Below, in pieces: positions 1 to 12,400 of a stretch of DNA of 64,000 nucleotides. Under the pieces are notes generated by a model that was not told the DNA's origin, searched no databases, and worked only from the letters and a program-made list of their open reading frames with translations. Source of the DNA: Dallia pectoralis. Its lineage: Eukaryota > Chordata > Actinopteri > Esociformes > Umbridae. A program made the translations under genes and the position numbers. Location of the stretch: NCBI GenBank assembly GCA_029465975.1, contig CM055746.1:22501-86500 (forward strand), written 5' to 3'. Each line of letters begins with the position of its first letter. The first letter of the stretch is position 1.

Positions 1-2853
1 TGTTCAGTCCACATATACAATAGTAGGGTTAGGGTAAGGGTTAGGGTCATTTGTTCAGTCCACATATATAATAGTAAGGTTAGGGTAAGGGTTAGGGTCA
101 TTTGTTCAGTCCACATATATAGTCCATAGTAATCCACATATACAATAGTAAGGTTAGGGGGTTAGGGTCATTTGTTCAGTCCACATATATAATAATAGTA
201 AGGTTAGGGTTAGGGTAGGGTCATTTGTTCAGTCCACATATATAATAGTAGGGTTAGGGTAAGGGTTAGGGTTAGGGTAAGGGTTAGGTCATTTGTTCAG
301 TCCACATATATAATAGTAGGGTTAGGGTAAGGGTTAGGGTCATTTGTTCAGTCCACATATATAAAGTAGGGTTAGGGTAATTTGTTCAGTCCACATATAT
401 AATAGTAGGGTTAGGGTTAGGGTCATTTGTTCAGTCCACATATATAATAGTAGGGTTAGGGTAAGGGTTAGGGTCATTTGTTCAGTCCACATATATAATA
501 GTAGGGTTAGGGTAAGAGTTAGGGTCATTTGTTCAGTCCACATATACAATAGTAGGGTTAGGGTAAGGGTTAGGGTCATTTGTTCAGTCCACATATATAA
601 TAGTAGGGTTAGGGTAAGGGTTAGGGTCATTTGTTCAGTCCACATATATAATAGTAGGGTTAGGGTAAGGGTAATTTGTTCAGTCCACATATATAATAGT
701 AGGGTTAGGGTAAGGGTTAGGGTAATTTGTTCAGTCCACATATACAATAGTAAGGTTAGGGTAAGGGTTAGGGTCATTTGTTCAGTCCACATATATAGTA
801 GGGTTAGGGTAAGGTTAGGGTAAGGGTCCACATATATTGTTTAGGGTAATTTGTTCAGTCCACATATATAATAGTAAGGTTAGGTAAGGGTTAGTCCACA
901 TATACAATAGTTTTGTTCAGTCCACATATATAATAGTAAGGTTAGGGTAAGGGTCATTTGTTCAGTCCACATATATAATAGTAGGGTTAGGGTAAGGGTT
1001 AGGGTAATTTGTTCAGTCCACATATATAATAGTAAGGTTAGGGTAAGGGTTAGGGTCATTTGTTCAGACCACATATATAATAGTAGGGTTAGGGTAAGGG
1101 TTAGGGTCATTTGTTCAGTCCACATATATAATAGTAAGGTTAGGGTAAGGGTTAGGGTCATTTGTCAGTCCACATATATAATAGTAAGGTTAGGGTTAGG
1201 GTCATTTGTTTAGTCCACATATACAATAGTAGGGTTAGGGTAAGGGTTAGGGTCATTTGTCAGTCCACATATATAATAGTAGGGTTTGGGTAAGAGTTAG
1301 GGTCATTTGTTCAGTCCACATATATAATAGTAGGGTTAGGGTAAGGGTAATTTGTTCAGTCCACATATATAATAGTAGGGTTAGGGTAAGGGTTAGGGTA
1401 ATTTGTTCAGTCCACATATATAATAGTAAGGTTAGGGTAAGGGTCATTTGTTCAGTCCACATATACAATAGTAGGGTTAGGGTAAGGGTTAGGGTCATTT
1501 GTTCAGTCCACATATACAATAGTAGGGTAAGGGTTAGGGTAATTTGTTCAGTCCACATATATAATAGTAAGGTTAGGGTAAGGGTCATTTGTTCAGTCCA
1601 CATATATAATAGTAAGGTTAGGGTAAGGGTTAGGGTCATTTGTTCAGTCCACATATATAATAGTAAGGTTAGGGTAAGGGTTAGGGTAATTTGTTCAGTC
1701 CACATATATAATAGTAAGGTTAGGGTTAGGGTCATTTGTTCAGTCCACATACAATAGTAGGGTTAGGGTAAGGGTTAGGGTAATTTGTTCAGTCCACATA
1801 TATAATAGTAAGGTTAGGGTTAGGGTCATTTGTTCAGTCCACATATACAATAGTAGGGTTAGGGTAAGGGTTAGGGTAATTTGTTCAGTCCACATATATA
1901 ATAGTAAGGTTAGGGTAAGGGTCATTTGTTCAGTCCACATATATAATAGTAGGGTTAGGGTAAGGGTTAGGGTCATTTGTTCAGTCCACATATATAATAG
2001 TAAGGTTAGGGTAAGGGTTAGGGTCATTTGTTCAGTCCACATATATAATAGTAGGGTTAGGGTAAGGGTTAGGGTCATTTGTTTAGTCCACATATACAAT
2101 AGTAGGGTTAGGGTAAGGGTTAGGGTCATTTGTTCAGTCCACATATATAATAGTAAGGTTAGGGTAAGGGTCATTTGTTCAGTCCACATATATAATAGTA
2201 GGGTTAGGGTAAGGGTTAGGGTCATTTGTTCAGTCCACATATATAATAGTAAGGTTAGGGTAAGGGTTAGGGTCATTTGTTTAGTCCACATATATAATAG
2301 TAAGGTTAGGGTAAGGGTTAGGGTAATTTGTTCAGTCCACATATATAATAGTAAGGTTAGGGTAAGGGTTAGGGTCATTTGTTCAGTCCACATATATAAT
2401 AGTAGGGTTAGGGTAAGGGTTAGGGTCATTTGTTTAGTCCACATATACAATAGTAGGGTTAGGGTAAGGGTTAGGGTCATTTGTTCAGTCCACATATATA
2501 ATAGTAAGGTTAGGGTAAGGGTCATTTGTTCAGTCCACATATATAATAGTAGGGTTAGGGTAAGGGTCATTTGTTCAGTCCACATATATAATAGTAAGGT
2601 TAGGGTAAGGGTTAGGGTCATTTGTTTAGTCCACATATATAATAGTAAGGTTAGGGTAAGGGTTAGGGTCATTTGTTTAGTCCACATATATAATAGTAAG
2701 GTTAGGGTAAGGGTTAGGGTAATTTGTTTAGTCCACATATATAATAGTAGGGTTAGGGTAAGGGTTAGGGTAATTTGTTCAGTCCACATATATAATAGTA
2801 GGGTTAGGGTAAGAGTTAAGGTTAGGGTTATTTGTTGAGTCCTCATACACAAT
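1..2853. repeat. Telomere-motif minisatellite, ~48-51 bp unit, cut by window start
   Basis: Tandem array of about 55 units. Each unit combines a constant block (gttcagtccacatatata, atagta) with one to three GGGTTA/GGGTAA steps, so the + strand carries dense TTAGGG-like sequence. Units vary in the number of the G-rich steps. The array ends in degenerate copies near 2853 and continues beyond the left edge. Long open frames on both strands are by-products of the repeat. Confidence 0.97.
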
Positions 2854-3978
2854 AGTAGTCACTTCTGAAATTATAGTTTGAAGAATGGACCAAGTTGAAT
2901 GCATGGTGGTGGAGAAGATAAAAAAGTGAATACTAAATTATACTTTTACAAGAAAAGGTTAGGGTTTAATATTTAATTGTTTCTAATCTTTCCACTAGTC
3001 ATTTTCCAATAGTCATCTTAAGTATAGAAAATATAGGGCTAAAAAATGCAGCCCATGCTGTGCTTCTATGCTAAGTTATAATACTTGTCTTTTACGGTAC
3101 CATAATTACAGTATCACCAAATAAATAGCTCACGCATATAAAAGACTGTTAAAAATTATCGATAATTAAGTGGTAAAAATTAAACTGCAGTGGTAAAGAT
3201 TATACTGCACGGCCTGTGTAGATAGGGTTAGTTGGTTATGTGTAGTGTTGACTATGGAATGTCCAATAGTTTTTCATTTCATCTTGTGACCACGAGGGAC
3301 AAACAGCTAATTTAAAAAGTTATAGACGTTTTCTCGATTTATCATCTATTTGGTCAAACTTTTTGGACATATACATTGGATAAGTTGAGCTACTGCAATC
3401 AATGTGTTTGGCCATCGTCTGCTGGAAAAAAAGGAAAAATACAGTCTGACTGAACACAGCAAATCAACCTGACAGTGTTATAACAGGATTAAAGCCTTTG
3501 AAGTCAATTATGTGTTCAGATTCCTTCGATAAATACCTTGGTTATAATGGAATGGAATCGTTATCTCCTAGTAGGTCAACATTTACCAGTCATGTATGGT
3601 TTCCTTTACTCCGACTACACAGTCCCAGATCATCTGATTTTCATAAAACACATACCGTTTTTTGGTGCTGTTGTGACACGCAAGCATTCCTTCACAAGAT
3701 AACTCGCCAGTTTAATAAAAGTGAAAGGCTCTTCCTATTACTTGGTCATCAGTAGGCTAGTAACATGGTTAAAACAAAGTGCTTGAAACAGCTAAACACA
3801 TTTAAAGGAGACTAAACAGAATCAGAAAAGTGTTTAATCGCCATTGAATGTGTTACATATAAGGAATTTACTATGGCAGGAAGGTGCTTAACCCTAACCA
3901 TATGGTTTCTGGAGTTGTTAAATGTACCACCCTGATATGTTTTTTTTAACATTACATGATGTGTTGTAATACCCTTCA
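2854..3978. other. Unique AT-rich DNA, nothing recognised
   Basis: No exon, RNA gene or repeat was recognised. An 85-codon open frame at 3498-3755 resembles no family I know and has no splice or codon signature in its favour. Isolated telomere-like words occur near 2958 and 3890. Confidence 0.6.
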
Positions 3979-4205
3979 ATTAGCTGGTTATGGTTACAGC
4001 TACAGTTTTAAGGGTTAACCCTAACCTCAATCTGCTGTTGACTTGGTTATGGTTAGAGCTACAGTTCTAAGGGTTAACTCTAACCTCAATCAGCTGTTGA
4101 TTTGGTTATTGATACAGCTACAATTTTAAGGGTTAACTCTAACCTCAATCAGCTGTTGACCTGGTTATGGTTACAGCTAAAGTTTTAAGGGTTAACTCTA
4201 ACCCA
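3979..4205. repeat. Short minisatellite, ~60 bp unit, four copies
   Basis: Four diverged copies of a unit with the order ctggttatggtta, cagct, aagggttaac, ctaacctcaat. Each copy carries a single telomere-like GGGTTAAC/CTAACC stretch. Confidence 0.85.
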
Positions 4206-4605
4206 AACACTGTAAGAAGAAAATAACAAATGGAGGCATTCACTGGTGTAAGTCACGCTGTATAAGAGTATGTGAAAAATGTTGAAATGCTTTAAGGTTT
4301 GTATTGCACAATTGTTTTTTTCTAACATAAGCTTCTTTACACTATTGTGGTGTTTTCAAGCAAGCATGTCTGTTGCTAAATTTATATGACTTTTTAGAGT
4401 ATATCTATGTTTAACTTGGATTTTATATATTTATTATATGCTCAGCTAAACCAATGTTGGCAAATATGAATCAGTATTCAATATATCAGCAGTAACTAAA
4501 GATTTAATTTATTGAAATTACTGATTTCAAGTCAGATTAGTAAAAAAGCAAAAAGCTTATGAGTAGGTCCCTAACTAGCTATTTGAATTTACATTCTAAA
4601 CTGTG
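4206..4605. other. AT-rich spacer, nothing recognised
   Basis: Low-complexity AT-rich sequence between two minisatellites. No gene evidence. Confidence 0.6.
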
Positions 4606-5313
4606 CCGTGCCAACAGATATGTCATCTAACCCTAACCCTACAAATATGTCATCTAACCCTACAAATATGTCATCTAACCCTACAGATATGTCATCTAAC
4701 CCTAACCCTACAAATATGTCATCTAACCCTACAGATATGTCATCTAACCCTACAGATATGTCATCTAACCCTACAGATATGTCATCTAACCCTACAGATA
4801 TGTCATCTAACCCTAACCCTACAAATATGTCATCTAACCCTACAGATATGTCATCTAACCCTACAGATATGTCATCTAACCCTACAGATATGTCATCTAA
4901 CCCTACAGATATGTCATCTAACCCTACAGATATGTCATCTAACACTACAGATATGTCATCTAACCATACAGATATGTCATCTAACCCTACAGATATGTCA
5001 TCTAACCCTAACCCTACAAATATGTCATCTAACCCTACAGATATGTCATCTAACCCTACAGATATGTCATCTAACCCTACAGATATGTCATCTAACCCTA
5101 CAGATATGTCATCTAACCCTACAGATATGTCATCTAACACTACAGATATGTCATCTAACCATACAGATATGTCATCTAACCCTACAGATATGTCATCTAA
5201 CCCTAACCCTACAAATATGTCATCTAACCCTACAGATATGTCATCTAACCCTACAGATATGGCATCTAACCCTACAGATATGTCATCTCACCCTAGTCCT
5301 ACAGATATGTAAT
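4606..5313. repeat. CCCTAA-containing minisatellite, 21 bp unit with 27 bp variants
   Basis: About 32 copies of a 21-bp unit (ctaaccctacagatatgtcat, shown once as the period). Six-base insertions (ccctaa) give 27-bp variants with AAAT in place of AGAT. Because 21 and 27 are multiples of three, open frames run on both strands; they show no gene features. A block of about 250 bp recurs inside the array (the variant pair with aacact and aaccat appears near 4935 and again near 5135), so there was a segmental duplication. Confidence 0.97.
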
Positions 5314-5467
5314 CTTTTTTTTACTTGTGTATGTGTTTTCATTTATATTTACCACCAAATAGCGCAATCGATGCTAACAGTTCCGTTGAAATAAATGGGA
5401 GCTCACAGTTTGTTTGGAACTCTTGAAGCTTACATGAACCACGTGACCACCCCGCTAGAGACATCCA

Positions 5468-5562
5468 CAGATATGTAATCTAACCCTAACCCTACAGATG
5501 TCATTTCACCCTACAGATGTCATCTAACCCTACAGATGTCACCTAACCCTACAGATATGTCA
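5468..5562. repeat. Satellite outlier of the 21-bp CCCTAA array
   Basis: Five diverged copies of the same unit as 4606-5313, separated from it by about 150 bp of unique sequence. Several carry a 2-bp deletion (agatgtcat). Confidence 0.85.
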
Positions 5563-6340
5563 TCCGTCTGCTCTGTAAACCACAGATAAAGATATATAAA
5601 AGCTCAAATGATAAACAAAAAATAATATATTCACCAGAAACAAACATTGGACAAAAACACAGAGAAAAAAAACTGAAAGAATATGGATCCAACTTGCTTA
5701 AAAAAATTGGTGGCTAATTTTAATGAATCTTTATTTGATTTGTAGACAACCATGTTGTGTTCAAACACCTTATCCTCTTAGTCAGATGACAAAACCATAT
5801 CACATGTTTCCTAATCTACCTCAGTCTGATTCTTGAAGTCGATATGGGAAACTGCATTCCTGCATGCTTCCCCAATCACAGGAAAGAAAGTGTTCAGAGA
5901 AATTGTAAGAAGGTTCAGCTTCTGGAACGTATTGTAATATCAGTGTAGCTGTATTTTATTTAATGTTGTCTAACAATTTGACGCATATTGTTCTACAGGT
6001 GCTCACAATAGTTCCCCACCATGAACATACAAGCTTGGGAAATGAATCTACTTCCGCACAGACAGTGTCATGCTAACTTTACAAACTCACCAAATGCATA
6101 AAAACATTTGCCATAAACCTGACACCTACGCTTGACCAGATAAGCTTACGCTACTAACTCGCACAAGGACTTCAAGGACCTCTGTACCAGGAACCGCTGG
6201 AGTTCTTTGAACCCATATAATTCAGCAAGCCACTTTCCTAAACAAGCAGGAACTATTACCACCACAGAGCACGGACAGTGACTTGACATTTAGGACCATT
6301 TTGATTTCTGAGGAGAGACTTTTTGGGTGGGCTAGGCACC
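5563..6340 (+). promoter_or_regulatory. Upstream region / probable 5' UTR of sytl2
   Basis: Sequence directly upstream of the sytl2 start codon. The last part (gggtgggctaggcaccATG) reads as 5' UTR in the same exon, with a usable Kozak context (C at -1, A at -3). I cannot place a transcription start, and no CpG-rich promoter is visible, so an untranslated first exon further upstream is possible. Confidence 0.4.
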
Positions 6341-6441
6341 ATGATCGACCTAAGCTACCTGACGGAGATTGAACAGGAGATCATCCTGTCTGTGCTAAAA
6401 AGAGATGCCAAACTGAAGAAGTCGGAGGAACAACGTGTGAA
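6341..6441 (+). CDS. sytl2: sytl2 coding exon 1 (SHD1 half of Rab-binding domain)
   Basis: Starts at the ATG of MIDLSYLTEIEQEII, the typical Slp1/2 N-terminus, and encodes residues 1-33. It ends AA|GTGAGT in phase 2. The helix rich in K/E matches SHD1, which contacts Rab27. Confidence 0.93.
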
Positions 6442-9400
6442 GTGAGTTAACCTTGAATAATGTGCTCTTAGGGTTAGGGTTAACCTTGGTCAGAACCATT
6501 ACTATCAATATTTAACATTTTGTTGCTAATGCCTTGAAGCCGTGAAGCTTTTAATTCTTTACGGTTCAATAAGATGGTGGCTTGAAATGCTCTTACATGT
6601 TGACTTTTCTAGTTTCTCTGCTTGAACATCACCATCTGTAAAAATCGATTACATTTACATTATGTTTTGTCTATAGCAATATAATCAGCACCAATTTCAA
6701 AAATAGCAAATGTTACTACAATCTAATAAAAGCAAGTTTTATTCTTTTTATAGTACAGTACAATATCTTGCATGACTACATTTGAATGTACATGTACAGC
6801 CCAATGTGCTGTTATTAAAAATCATATGACTTTTTGAAAGAAAGTGTTTATGATTTAGATATAGCACTTTCAGAGCTTCATCACCCCATTTAATGTGAGA
6901 ATATGGATTGAGACAAAATAAATGAGAGATGTATAAAACTAGTATTTAGTTTCAAATCTCTTATTTGCAATAACCACAGTGAGTCTGCGATCCATTTACA
7001 TCACCAAAGTATTGGTATTATCCCTTGGGATGTTTTGCCTTTGCTTTACTACAGAAATATTGAGCTTTTTTGTAAAAGCTCTTTGTGACAAGTTTGTTGT
7101 GAAATGGTCTTTATAAAATAAATTTGATTGATTGATTTTACAGAGTTTGTAACTTCAGTCTCTGTTCTCCAAGTGACATTTGATTTAAATCAGGAAGTTT
7201 AACTTTACCACACAAACACCAACACATCTCAATACCCCCCTGTTGGACTGTAGTTGTGTTGACAGTGTGTTGGGTGAGTGTCCTGTCGCATGTTGAGAGA
7301 TCACCAAATAAATATGGTGGCAAGTTATACATTGATAGCCAATATACTTCTGGACAGGTCTAAATGAATTCTGCATCATTATTTACGGAGGTGGGTTAGG
7401 GTACAGGTGATTTAATAACTTTACCATAATCAAGTCTTACCGATGAGGTGGTATGCTTTGGGTCATCTGCAGTTTAAATTTTGCATTCCCATCACTTTGA
7501 TAGAGCTTCATATCTGTCAGATATTTACATAATGCTGTTCTAATAATACTGGCTCTGTAAATTCTAGAAAATTCAAACATGGCTTTCAGTTTTTGATCTG
7601 ATCAGAGGTTTCTGTCTTGCAGTGTAGCCGTTGATATTTAAAATGTACTGTGAACAGTATAATATGTACATAAGATGCTGGTAGTTTTACTTCAGCTAGT
7701 TTACTTCATTTGGAGGTTGTTAGGGATCTTCCTGACATTTTTTCACATGGCTTTTATTTTCACCCTAACCCTATTTAACCCTAACCCGAATCCATCAACT
7801 GCAGTTGTTTTCTTTTTTTGCTTAATACTCCAGTGGTTTCTTTAGTTCATCTAGCTAACATATATAGAGTTTTCACATAATCTCTTTTGAACTCATTGTA
7901 CTGCCTCTGATGGGCCTCTATTACTGTTTTAAAATGTGTTGTTGTATATGAAACTTCCACCGCTCTTCACTTAGAAATCTACAAAAGAAAGTACATGACA
8001 AGGGCAGGCTGAAGTATCTGACTGGGGAGTGGTTTTACGAGACAAAGTCAAGACGTCACAGAGATAAAATCCATGGTTCTGACATAATACGAGCATCTAT
8101 ACGACAGAAGAAACCTGTGACAATATGTGAGTTAATAAAAAATAACACTCATGTCAGAATCATCAACAGCAATTTGCTTGTCTAATCGTAATCTAACAAT
8201 CCCATTGTTGGCAAATATACATTTATTCGCAATTTCTAAATGTCTGTTGCCCCACTACGTACTTCTAATCTAATCTAATTGCAGAAACTCTGCAGAAACA
8301 CGTCAGTGTTTTCCAATGTTCATATTATCAATCTGTTTTTATGCCTGTATCCCATTATTTGTGTCTTTTAGTGGAGCTTTCCCAGTTGTGGTCTGAGAGC
8401 CCCAGCTTTGTGAACAGTGAGAACAAAGACGTGTATGTTCCCCCTGAACTCTCCGGCCTTTTGGAGGAGACCATAGCACAGTCTAAACACTACTACAGGT
8501 GAGAGTACCATGGCACAGTCAAAACACAACTACATGTGAGAATACCATGGCACAGTCAAAACACTACTACAGGTGAGAGTACCATGGCACAGTCTAAACA
8601 ATACTACATGTGAGAGTACCATGGCACAGTCTAAACACTACTACATGTGAGAATACAGTGGCACAGTCAAAACACTACTACAGGTGAGAGTACCATGGCA
8701 CAGTCTAAACACTACTACAGGTGAGAGTAATATGGCACAGTCTAAACACTACTACAGGTGAGAATATCATGGCACAGTCTAAACACTACTACAGGTGAGA
8801 GTAATATGGCACAGTCTAAACACTACTACAGGTGAGAATTAGAGTTGTTCCGATTCCGATACCAGAGGCTGATACTGCCGAAAATGCTGGCATCGGTATC
8901 GGTGAGTACTGGAGTCCAGGCACCGATCCGATACCACGTACTATAATAGAAACAGGAATCCATTTACTGGTTAGCTCCATTGACATACATGTTGAAATGA
9001 GTGAGGAGTCCACAAATCCAAGCCAGACGTGTTTATTGTATAAACCTCTGGTGAGTACCCGTATTTTCCAGACTATATGTCGCTCCAGAATATAAATCGA
9101 ATCAGTCAAAATATGCGTCATGGCGAGGGAAAAAACATATGTCGCACTGGACTATAAGTCGCATTTATTTCAGGTATTTCACAAAATCAAAGACCAAAAA
9201 AATACATTTATTCTGGAACATTTAATCACAGAACAACAGGCTGGTGTCTGGTATGTTAACGTAACATATAAAAAAGTTATTCAACTAAACATACGGCTGA
9301 ATAGGTTAAATTAACATAACAAGCCAGCGAGTCCAACAAGCGAGTTCCCCGGTAAGCAAGTTCACCAAGCTCCCGATGTCATTCACGTTACGTTTTCAAC

Positions 9401-12400
9401 TGTTCAAGTGCAGAGGTTTAAGTTAATATTTCTGTGCATGTAATCTCGCGGGGTTTGGGTGGGTATAAGTGAATGTGACAGGAGTCGTTCGCTCTGAGCT
9501 CTCTTTGCCTGTGTGACATGTCGCCTGCCTTACTGCCATTTATCGTTGCTCTGTTGGATTAAACTCTATGGTTTAGTGGCGTAGGCTGGTGCCAGAACAT
9601 CAGCCTAGTTAATTAATAAATTGTGGTAGCTCACATTGTGCCGGATTGCACTTATTTGTTCCGGTCGGAACATTACACCTGACTATAAGTCGCAGGACCA
9701 GCCAAACTATTTAAAAAAGTGTGACTTGTAGTCCGGAAAATACGGTACAGTCAACTTGCACGGCAACAGGCAACGAGCTACAAAACGAACAACCTCTACT
9801 CCGGAGGTAGGTTTCTTCTAATGAACGCCGGGGAGAACCAATGCGCATGCGCACTTCCCCAGTACGGCGACTCATAGTGTCCATACAATATGCAAACACG
9901 ATCATTCACCAGAATTATCTACAATATATATATAAAGCTCCGACATCTCTGACACAGTTTTATACTGTTCTATTTAAAAATAAATGTCATCCATTTGCTG
10001 TATTCATTCATGTTTTACAAAGGGTTTCACCTGAGCCAGGCCTTACCACAATGATATTCATATCACAGTCATGCAGGGCAGGCGTATTATGATCTCTTTT
10101 TTTAAACACACTGGTATCGGTACTCGGTATCGGCCGATACCCACAGGACGTGTATCGGAATCGGTATCGGGAGGGAAAAAATGGTATCTGAACATCTCTA
10201 GTGAGAATATCATGGCACAGTCTAAACACTACTACAGGTGAGAGTAATATGGCACAGTCTAAACACTACTACAGGTGAGAATTTCATGGCACATTCTAAA
10301 CACTACTATAGGTGAGAGTTCTGCAATATGGACACGTTGTGTTCTAGTCATTGTATTGCCCATAACGTCAATGTCACGAATGGAGCGGCGTAGTGCGGTG
10401 AAAGCCATTGCAGAGTCGTGGGAACCGTTCAAATCAGGTTTATTGCGCAATCCAAACACAAAACAAACCGTAACGGCGAAAACACAATACTGTATAAATG
10501 AAAGGTGCGCATATAGCGACTTTAAACAAACACTCATCTCTCATCTTCAACCGCTTATCCGGGGTCGGGTCGCGGGGGTAGCAGCTCTAGCAGGGGACCC
10601 CAAACTTCCCTTTCCCGGGCAACATTAGCCAGCTCTGACTGGGGAATCCCGAGGCGTTCCCAGGCCAGTGTGGAGATATAATCTCTCCACCTAGTCCTGG
10701 GTCTTCCCCGAGGTCTCCTCCCAGCTGGACGTGCCTGGAACACCTCTCTAGGGAGGCGCCCAGGTGGCATTCGTACAAGATGCCCGAACCACCTCAACTG
10801 GCTCCTTTCTATGCAAAGGAGCAGCGGCTCTACTCCGAGTTCCTCTCGGATGACTGAGCTTCTCACCCTATCCCTAAGGGAGAGGCCAGCCACCTTTCTG
10901 AGAAAACCCATTTCGGCCGGTTGTACCCGCGATCTCGTTCTTTCGGTCATGACCCAGCTTTCATGACCATAGGTGAGGGTAGGAACAAAGATTGACCGGT
11001 AGATCGAGAGCTTTGCCTTTCGGCTCAGCTCTCTTTTCGTCACAACGGTGCGGTGAAGCGAATGCAACACCGCCCCCGCTGCTCCGATCCTGCGACCAAT
11101 CTCCCGCTCCATTGTTCCCTCACTCGCGAACAAGACCACGAGGTACTTGAACTCCTTCACTTGGAGTAAGGACTCATTCCCTACCCGGAGTAGGCACTCC
11201 ACCGGTTTCCTGCTGAGAGTCATGGCCTCAGATTTAGAGGTGCTAACCCTCATCCCAGCCGCTTCACACTCGGCTGCGAACCGATCCAGTGAGTGCTGAA
11301 GGTCACCGACCGATGAGGCCATCAGGACCACATCATCCGCAAAAAGCAGTGATGTGACCATCAGCCCACCGAACGGGAACCCCTCCCCCCATGACTACGC
11401 CTTGATATCCTGTCCATGTATATTACAAACAGGATTGGTGACAAAGCGCAGCCCTGGCGGAGGCCAACCCCCACCGGGAACGAATCCGACTTACTGCCGA
11501 GGACACGGACACAGCTCATGCTTTGAGCGTACAGAGATTGGATGAACACAAACACTCTCAATATAAACTAAAACAGCGATATCCGTGTATCCTCACACTC
11601 ACCTCTAAACCAACGTGACATAGTAACAAACAATGATAAGCACCGAGGTGACTTCCTAGAAAACCTTTATAGCCCGAACTAATGACAACATTACACCCAG
11701 CTGTGAACTAGAAACCAGGAAGTGGAACACCCGAAACCAGACGGTGCAGTACCCAACAATCACTACACGTTACAGTCAACAATCTTTTTATCCAATAAGC
11801 GACCAACATTACTAGTAGTTGGATAAGTTAGGTTTTCAAAAACTATGGAAAGTTGGGGTGGGATATTGGTCTGTAGCAGTTGGGGTTGAGGGTGTCTTCT
11901 CCTTTGAACAGGGGAATGACTACGAGGGATTTTATAAAATGCGAGAGATAGATTAAACAGACTGGTGATGGGGCAGCAATAAAATTAGCAGATCATTATA
12001 GAAAAGAAGGGGACATATTATCCAGCCCATCTGATTTATATTAGTCCAGATTATCCAGCCCATCTGATTTATATGGGTCCAGATTTTCCAGCCCATCTGA
12101 TTTATATGGGTACAGAATATCCAGGCCATCGGATTTATATGGGTCCAGATTATCCAGCCCATCTGATTTATACGGGTCCAGATTATCCAGCCCATCTGAT
12201 TTATATGAGTCCAGATTATCCAGCCCATCTGATTTATACGGGTCCAGATTATCCAGCCCATCGGATTTATATGGGTCCAGAATATCCAGCCCATCGGATT
12301 TATATGGGTCCAGATTATCCAGCCCATCTGATTTATATGGGTCCAGATTATCCAGCCCATCGGATTTATATGGGTCCAGATTATACAGCCCATCTGATTT

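Larger units (their letters stand above)
10372..11774 (-). mobile_element. Solo LTR (minus strand), split by a LINE
   Basis: Read on the minus strand it starts TGTAACGTG and ends TTCGTGACA, with a 5-bp target duplication gtcaa at 10367-10371 and 11775-11779. After removing the LINE and its TSD it is about 381 bp, close to the 391/385-bp LTRs at 14124 and 17228. It shares their order of landmarks: cttcctggtttt, cgggctataaag, ggtgagtgt, atatgcgcac, ttcgccgtt, tacggtttgtttt and aataaa. It is thus a diverged solo LTR of the same superfamily. Confidence 0.85.

Noticed and set aside
340..2852. Long open frames in the telomere-motif array on both strands
   Set aside because: They follow from a repeat unit with a length often divisible by three; no splice sites, start context or non-repetitive domain.
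1..2853. True chromosome end
   Set aside because: Units are not pure TTAGGG but carry a ~30-bp non-telomeric block, and unique sequence with genes follows. It may still be subtelomeric, but it is not a telomere.
3498..3755. 85-codon frame
   Set aside because: No recognisable domain, length expected by chance in this amount of DNA.
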